Positions 49,193-53,192 of a stretch of DNA of 53,192 nucleotides are shown here, one piece after another. Source of the DNA: JBGFRR01 sp041695045 (GTDB taxonomy: Bacteria; Bacteroidota; Ignavibacteria; UBA10030); contig JBGFRR010000094.1 of NCBI GenBank assembly GCA_041695045.1, positions 1 to 53,192 of the forward strand, given 5' to 3'. Position numbers and translations under genes: made by a program. Position 1 is the stretch's first letter; each line of letters begins with the position of its first letter. Below the pieces are notes generated by a model. The model saw only the letters and a program-made list of their open reading frames with translations, was not told where the DNA came from and searched no databases.

Positions 49193-50224
49193 TCAGTTTG
49201 GATCCTGTGCGCTTCTGGACAACTCTTCGAGAAGCTTCGCAAGAACGTCAGGGTAATCAGTTTCGATTCCATCCACGCCCATCTCAATGAACTCACGCAT
49301 CGCGGATTCGGTGTGCACATCCCACACGAAGACCCTGAAGCCACGCTCTCGCGCTCGCTCAAGGAATCCCCTCGTCAATCCATAGCGATGAGCTTGCAAA
49401 TACTGAGCGTTCAGGTTGAGCGTCGAGCCGAATCCGACGCCGCGCTGGATGATGATGCGGAGATAGGGAATCTGCCAAACGAAGATTTTAAGACGCGGAA
49501 TATCCGGTGCTATTACAGCAAGCCGTTCAATAACATAGTCCTGAAACGACTTGAGGATGACGCGGTGCTCGGCTTTTTTTTCGCGAACGAGACTGGCCGC
49601 CCGCTCCTCGATACCGGGGTAGTCGTTCGAACCGTATTTAAGCTCGATAAGCAGTATGATTGAATCCGGCACTGCATCAAACACCTCAGCGAGCAGCGGT
49701 ACCCGCTCGCCCACGAAGTCGGATGAAAACCAGCTTCCCGCATCGAGTGCTCGAATCTCCGCGGCAGTCAGTTCGTTGATGTTGCCGCGTCCGTTGGTTG
49801 TTCGGTTTACTGAGATGTCGTGAATGACAACAAGCTGACTATCTTTCGTCTGATGAACATCGAACTCAATCATGGTCGCTCCAAGCTCGACGGCCTTGAG
49901 GAAGGAAGCGATGGTATTCTCCGGCGTAACCTTCGGAGCGCCGCGATGGGCGATGATGTGGGGGAGCGTCTGTGCATGTATTGAAGCGATGAAACCACAC
50001 CAGCTCAGGCACGCTGAAAGTGCAAGGATATGCCACCAACGAGGACTCATGTGCCGTTTCCCGATGACGGTGCAGTTGATTTTCGCCTCGACCAGTACCA
50101 GTACGCAAGCGATCATGACGATGAAGATGGCCGAGGCAATGATGCTGCCGACGTTAATCATCGTCGAGTCAAACAGCGTGAGCTCGCGGCGGAGTTCGGC
50201 GGAGGACATTCGGTCGTTATCCAC
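49193..50224 (-). CDS. Glycerophosphodiester phosphodiesterase with a fused permease remnant at its N-terminus
   Basis: The enzyme part hydrolyses glycerophosphodiesters. It has IIAHRGAPKVTPENTIASF (HRG, PEN), MIEFDVHQTKDSQLVVIHD (ExD and HD) and the C-terminal VFVWDVHT and GVDGIETDYPDVL. A normal signal peptide, MSPRWWHILALSACLSWCGF, starts at 50050, so it is probably periplasmic. The frame continues upstream to GTG 50224 and begins LRRELTLFDSTMINVGSIIA, which is the first helix of an APC-family amino-acid permease and foreign to phosphodiesterases. Start 50050 may be the working one; the extended frame would give 343 aa. See the separate remnant and finding. Confidence 0.85.
   Translation of the reverse strand: MDNDRMSSAELRRELTLFDSTMINVGSIIASAIFIVMIACVLVLVEAKINCTVIGKRHMSPRWWHILALSACLSWCGFIASIHAQTLPHIIAHRGAPKVTPENTIASFLKAVELGATMIEFDVHQTKDSQLVVIHDISVNRTTNGRGNINELTAAEIRALDAGSWFSSDFVGERVPLLAEVFDAVPDSIILLIELKYGSNDYPGIEERAASLVREKKAEHRVILKSFQDYVIERLAVIAPDIPRLKIFVWQIPYLRIIIQRGVGFGSTLNLNAQYLQAHRYGLTRGFLERARERGFRVFVWDVHTESAMREFIEMGVDGIETDYPDVLAKLLEELSRSAQDPN
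50051..50224 (-). pseudogene. Internally deleted APC-family amino-acid permease remnant
   Basis: The residues SSAELRRELTLFDSTMINVG-SIIASAIFIV match the N-terminus and first helix of APC permeases (LxRxLxLFDxTMIxVGSxIGSGIFIV). Directly afterwards comes MIACVLVLVEAKINCTVIGK, which looks like a last helix with a basic tail. Residues for about ten helices are missing. The fragment runs in frame into the phosphodiesterase gene. Confidence 0.55.
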
Positions 50225-50382
50225 TGAGAGCGTCGCGGTATGCGCGCTTCAGTAAGCTCTGGAAATGGGGAAAAAACCGTGCGCGGTCATCGCATGCCTA
50301 TCCTACGCCGTTTGTTCGATTGTATCCGGAATGTGTGTGAAGGCGATGCGGGTAGGAGCGGCGTCGCGTGCGTTGTGGATAA

Positions 50383-51447
50383 TTACCGAGAGACTCTGGG
50401 GAGCGATTTCCACACTGCGGAATCCTCGTTGCCCAAGACCCAGGCCGAGAATCCTCGCAGCTTATACTGTTTCATCAGGTCGTATTTTGCCTTGAAACTG
50501 CGGGCGTCTTCGAAATAAATGTATTCGAACAGACCGCCATTATCAAAGATTGTGTAAGGGACTTGTTGTGCATCGTTCCATTCAACCTTGGCCTTGAACC
50601 GTTCGACAAGCATCGACGCGCTCCTGTAATCCAGCGAGCTGCTCCAGCTCCGTGCGTTGGCAAAGTACCGAACGGTATCGAGTGCGGTGTACCAATGCTG
50701 AGAACCGAGGGGAATTCCGAGCGATAATTTTTCCGGCGGCATGAACTTGAGGAAATATTCGACAACCTGTGTTACCCACGGAATTCCTGCGTTCGGACCG
50801 GGCGTCGTACGGCGTGTATGCTGGGAATAGGTCATTACGGAGATAAAGTCTCCGATCTTCGCAAGCTCGGCGAGATCATATCCCGCCCGCCAGTTCTCGA
50901 ACAACCATTTGAAGTACCCCGTCGGTCCCGCGTACTCCTCGGGCCGATGGACAACCGCCACGCTGAGCTGATAACCTTTCTGATGCAATGCCTGAGCCGT
51001 TTCCCGATAGAACTGTGTGAAGGCATCGCGGTCGTTCAGGTGAAGATTCTCGAAGTCAAACTGAATGCCGAGAAACTTGTGATGCTCACAGAGTTCCACC
51101 ATACTGGAGATGGCACGTTGGCGCGCTCGCTCGTTGACCAGAAGTCGGTGAAGCATCTGTTGATCGAAGCCGGGATTCACGATTAACGGCATGACTCCTG
51201 CTTTGTACTTGGCTGCCAACTCAATGACGCGTGGGTCAACGGCGCCCCATATAATGCCATCCTCATCGACTGAAAATGCTTGTGGAGCGATGATACTGAT
51301 CCTCTCGATATTCTCTTTGAAACTCGTAAAGCTTTCCTTGTTGTCGACATAGTAGAAAAGATGCTCTACCTTTTGCGCCACAATAGATGGGCTTGTAAAA
51401 ACCAAAATGGCAAAAAGAGCCGGAAGGATAGCCAGAGATTGTTTCAT
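50383..51447 (-). CDS. Secreted glycoside hydrolase family 18 protein
   Basis: Exported enzyme of 354 aa. The signal peptide MKQSLAILPALFAILVFTSP ends SIVA-Q. A GH18 TIM barrel follows, with VEHLFYYVDNKES, the catalytic strand LGIQFDFENLHL (DxE, Glu as the acid), SVAVVHRP, ISVMTYSQH, SLGIPLGSQHWY and the final GFSAWVLGNED. It resembles the YaaH/spore-cortex and chitinase-like branch rather than classic large chitinases. Substrates could be peptidoglycan glycans or GlcNAc polymers. It lies downstream of the SusD gene but behind a terminator, so it may be its own unit. Confidence 0.88.
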   Translation of the reverse strand: MKQSLAILPALFAILVFTSPSIVAQKVEHLFYYVDNKESFTSFKENIERISIIAPQAFSVDEDGIIWGAVDPRVIELAAKYKAGVMPLIVNPGFDQQMLHRLLVNERARQRAISSMVELCEHHKFLGIQFDFENLHLNDRDAFTQFYRETAQALHQKGYQLSVAVVHRPEEYAGPTGYFKWLFENWRAGYDLAELAKIGDFISVMTYSQHTRRTTPGPNAGIPWVTQVVEYFLKFMPPEKLSLGIPLGSQHWYTALDTVRYFANARSWSSSLDYRSASMLVERFKAKVEWNDAQQVPYTIFDNGGLFEYIYFEDARSFKAKYDLMKQYKLRGFSAWVLGNEDSAVWKSLPRVSR

Positions 51448-51471
51448 GGTGAGTCTCCTCAGAATGGACCC

Positions 51472-51525
51472 TCAAAAAAATAACAGAGTCCAATCCGCTC
51501 CCACTGGGCTTTCGAATTGGACTCT
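51472..51525 (-). terminator. Rho-independent terminator after susD
   Basis: AGAGTCCAAT (51485-51494) and ATTGGACTCT (51516-51525) form a perfect 10-bp stem. On the minus strand it is followed by GTTATTTTTTT. Confidence 0.85.
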
Positions 51526-51546
51526 GACATACCACTGAGATGATGA

Positions 51547-52866
51547 TCAGTTTGCAGGATCTGCCGGTATGTTCGGATTGTTATCCCGTTCCGATTGAGG
51601 ATACGGATAGAAGTTCCTGTTCCGCTCAGCCAAATTGGGCGGGCCTGGACGACCGAGTCGACGGCTGTCTTCAAACCGCAAGCCCTGCATGAACAGCTCT
51701 GCACATCGCTGACGATAGATCTCTGTTAGCAATGCGTCGGTTGTTACCGCACCTCTGTATGCCGGCAGGTTGGCACCGATCCTGAAAGGGTCCCCCGCCG
51801 CCGTCTTAGTGCGGATGGCGTTGACTTCGGTCACGGCGTCATTCAATCTGCCCGTCCTCACATACACTTCAGCCTTAATCAAGCGCATTTCGCCGGGCAG
51901 ATACGCCGGGATAGCTTTTGTCGCGGCGTCGAAGAAACCGCTGAAATTCTCGATGGGATACCGATGGGGAGTGCTCAGCCTGGTGGATGGCGTGGTCCAG
52001 AATGCCAACCGAGCGTCGCCCGATTCGAACAGCGGCGTTCCCAGATTATCCTGTGGAGCGTAGTTGCCGACCACAACGCCGAGCTGGTAGATGGGGTTCT
52101 GCGACCTCGTGTCGTACGGAAAAACAGATGTCTTGGTGAGATCGACGGCGCTGGTTGCTAGCTCGGCGCGAGCCAGCGCGGCATTGTCATTGTTGTAGAC
52201 ACCGGCGAGCAAACTGTAACGAGCGCCGCGAGCAAGGATGGTGTTCGGAAGATCGAATCCACGGACAAGGATCGCCGAGAAGAATTCGGCTGACGGCGGC
52301 GTTGCACGCAAGAGGTTACCTGCCTGCTCAAGGAGACGAACGGCTTCGGCGAACACTTCGCGTCGTGGTCTGAACGGCGCTTTTCCGTCTGCCTGCACGT
52401 CCATCGGCATCTGTTCAAACGCCTGCGCCAGCGTGCCCAATGCCATCGCTTTGTACAGGTACGCCATCGCAAGGATACCGCTGCGCGTCCCTTCGGCCAT
52501 AGTCACCTTTGGGGCGTTGGCGATGAGTTGATTCGCCATCTCGATGACGCGGTACGAACGCGACCACAAGTTGAACACGTGCGCGTTACCTGGGGCAAGC
52601 GATGTGCCGCCGATGTCCAGGTTCACAAGGTCGAGGAACGTGGAGTTGGCGGCAAGCTCACGGCTGGTGACACCGGGAGTTAAGGTAGCAGCTTCGAGAG
52701 CGGCCCCGGCATAGAATTGCTGCAGGCCGACGGCCAACGCAAAGATGCCCTCACGCGTCGTCAGTACCTGATCCTCGCTCGGACTATTGGGATTGGAAAC
52801 ATCCAAGCTACATCCTGCCGCAGCAACGAGAACGAGGAGTAACGAAAAACCGACTCTTGTTTTCAT
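51547..52866 (-). CDS. SusD/RagB-family outer-membrane lipoprotein
   Basis: Surface glycan- or nutrient-binding lipoprotein of 439 aa that caps a SusC transporter. The start MKTRVGFSLLLVLVAAAGC carries a lipobox (AAGC, Cys19). Helical, TPR-like SusD regions follow: LTTREGIFALAVGLQQFYAG, YRVIEMANQLIANAP, MAYLYKAMALGTLAQAFE, PRREVFAEAVRLLEQ, YLPGEMRLIKAEVYVRTGRL and the C-terminal EIYRQRCAELFMQGLRFEDS with RNFYPYPQSERDNNPN. ATG 52866 was preferred because AAAGGAG is 8 bases upstream; ATG 52872 is too close to it. It lies 18 bases after the SusC gene. Confidence 0.93.
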   Translation of the reverse strand: MKTRVGFSLLLVLVAAAGCSLDVSNPNSPSEDQVLTTREGIFALAVGLQQFYAGAALEAATLTPGVTSRELAANSTFLDLVNLDIGGTSLAPGNAHVFNLWSRSYRVIEMANQLIANAPKVTMAEGTRSGILAMAYLYKAMALGTLAQAFEQMPMDVQADGKAPFRPRREVFAEAVRLLEQAGNLLRATPPSAEFFSAILVRGFDLPNTILARGARYSLLAGVYNNDNAALARAELATSAVDLTKTSVFPYDTRSQNPIYQLGVVVGNYAPQDNLGTPLFESGDARLAFWTTPSTRLSTPHRYPIENFSGFFDAATKAIPAYLPGEMRLIKAEVYVRTGRLNDAVTEVNAIRTKTAAGDPFRIGANLPAYRGAVTTDALLTEIYRQRCAELFMQGLRFEDSRRLGRPGPPNLAERNRNFYPYPQSERDNNPNIPADPAN

Positions 52867-52884
52867 GGTCATACTCCTTTCCTC

Positions 52885-53192
52885 TTAAAGATTCAACATG
52901 AGTGCTAAGGAAAGGCTGCGTGGAATAGGAACTTCAACAAAGTCAAACCCGCGTACGCCAGTGCTCTGGCCTGCGGCGTTGGTTTCGGGATCCCATCCAC
53001 TGTAATTATCAAACGATAGCAAGTTGCGCCCTATCAGGCTTGCCCGCGCGCCCTTGATGCCGAAAATGCCTGGGCTGAAGGTGTACGAGACGGAGACTTC
53101 ACGCAGCTTGATGAACGAACCGTCCTCGGTGAACGCGCCCAAAATCAGGAACAACGCATTGTTATAACCACGCGGAAGTTCCCCGCGCAACT
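52885..53192 (-). CDS. SusC/RagA-family TonB-linked transporter, C-terminal part
   Basis: Partial gene running off the right end of the window. The visible 100 residues include GSFIKLREVSVSYTFSPGIF, GARASLIGRNLLSF and the closing PIPRSLSLALMLNL, which are the last strands of a SusC-type barrel (KLREVSLSY and GRNL are family hallmarks). It is directly upstream of susD, the standard order. Confidence 0.92.
   Translation of the reverse strand, partial: LRGELPRGYNNALFLILGAFTEDGSFIKLREVSVSYTFSPGIFGIKGARASLIGRNLLSFDNYSGWDPETNAAGQSTGVRGFDFVEVPIPRSLSLALMLNL

Noticed and set aside
1..53192. A defence island, prophage, integron or mobilisable element
   Set aside because: No integrase, transposase, restriction, toxin-antitoxin or phage structural gene is recognisable. 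The repeats are short and non-coding.
1..53192. tRNA or rRNA genes
   Set aside because: Scanning the gaps by eye for GGTTCGAATC-type T-arms with cloverleaf context, or for conserved rRNA stretches, found none. The TTCGAA at about 29950 has no matching stems.

Overview
The window looks like chromosome of a bacterium from the Bacteroidota/Ignavibacteriota side of the tree. By eye it is moderately GC-rich (roughly mid-50s percent). The clues are secreted proteins ending in the NYPNPFN-type type IX secretion (T9SS) C-terminal domain, a SusC/SusD pair, TonB receptors with a carboxypeptidase-like plug extension, several PorV/DUF5723-like outer-membrane barrels, and weak ribosome-binding sites. Intergenic DNA is crowded with dispersed palindromes, as in many environmental Ignavibacteria-like genomes. 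I see no phage, integrase, transposase, CRISPR array, rRNA or tRNA.

Layout, left to right. (1) 0.1-16.5 kb, plus strand: an envelope/exopolysaccharide locus. It holds a BcsB-like protein, a BcsA/NfrB-like glycosyltransferase with an N-terminal MshEN (possible c-di-GMP) domain, a polytopic membrane protein, an HlyD-type adaptor, a VTC polyphosphate-polymerase-fold protein, a DUF4956 membrane protein, a secreted CotH kinase with beta-propeller and T9SS signal, then an outer-membrane barrel, a 745-aa secreted protein and a second barrel. Several neighbours share ATGA or longer start/stop overlaps. (2) 17.0-20.3 kb: efp-accB-accC and an isolated gcvH. (3) 20.5-24.4 kb: a PAS/GAF NarX-type histidine kinase, a LuxR-type response regulator and a stand-alone receiver. 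(4) 24.5-34.6 kb: three large beta-strand-repeat surface proteins. Only the last carries Ig-like repeats, a dockerin and a T9SS signal. (5) 35.0-39.3 kb: a sugar-nucleotide-type epimerase, a nucleoside hydrolase, an outer-membrane-like protein and an RsbW-like ATPase. (6) 39.3-53.2 kb, minus strand: a TonB receptor, a lipoprotein, malate dehydrogenase, rplU-(34-aa membrane microprotein)-rpmA, an ArsR/P1B-ATPase metal efflux pair, a VOC dioxygenase, a phosphodiesterase carrying the stump of an amino-acid permease, a GH18 hydrolase, SusD and the end of SusC.

The most notable signals are these. Two different T9SS signal domains each contain an in-frame palindromic DNA insertion (28 bp at 11759; 30 bp at 34343), so the dispersed palindromes enter coding DNA as well as intergenic DNA. 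One dispersed element occurs in three copies that nest like Russian dolls (8637, 16734, 47649). The exopolysaccharide-type synthase genes lie directly upstream of the VTC/DUF4956/CotH module, which suggests a phosphorylated or polyphosphate-linked surface polymer. An unannotated microprotein sits between ribosomal genes L21 and L27, in the slot that Firmicutes use for the L27 protease Prp.

All functions are read from sequence and family knowledge. No database search was run. Starts were moved where the longest open frame ran through a repeat or past a better ribosome-binding site.
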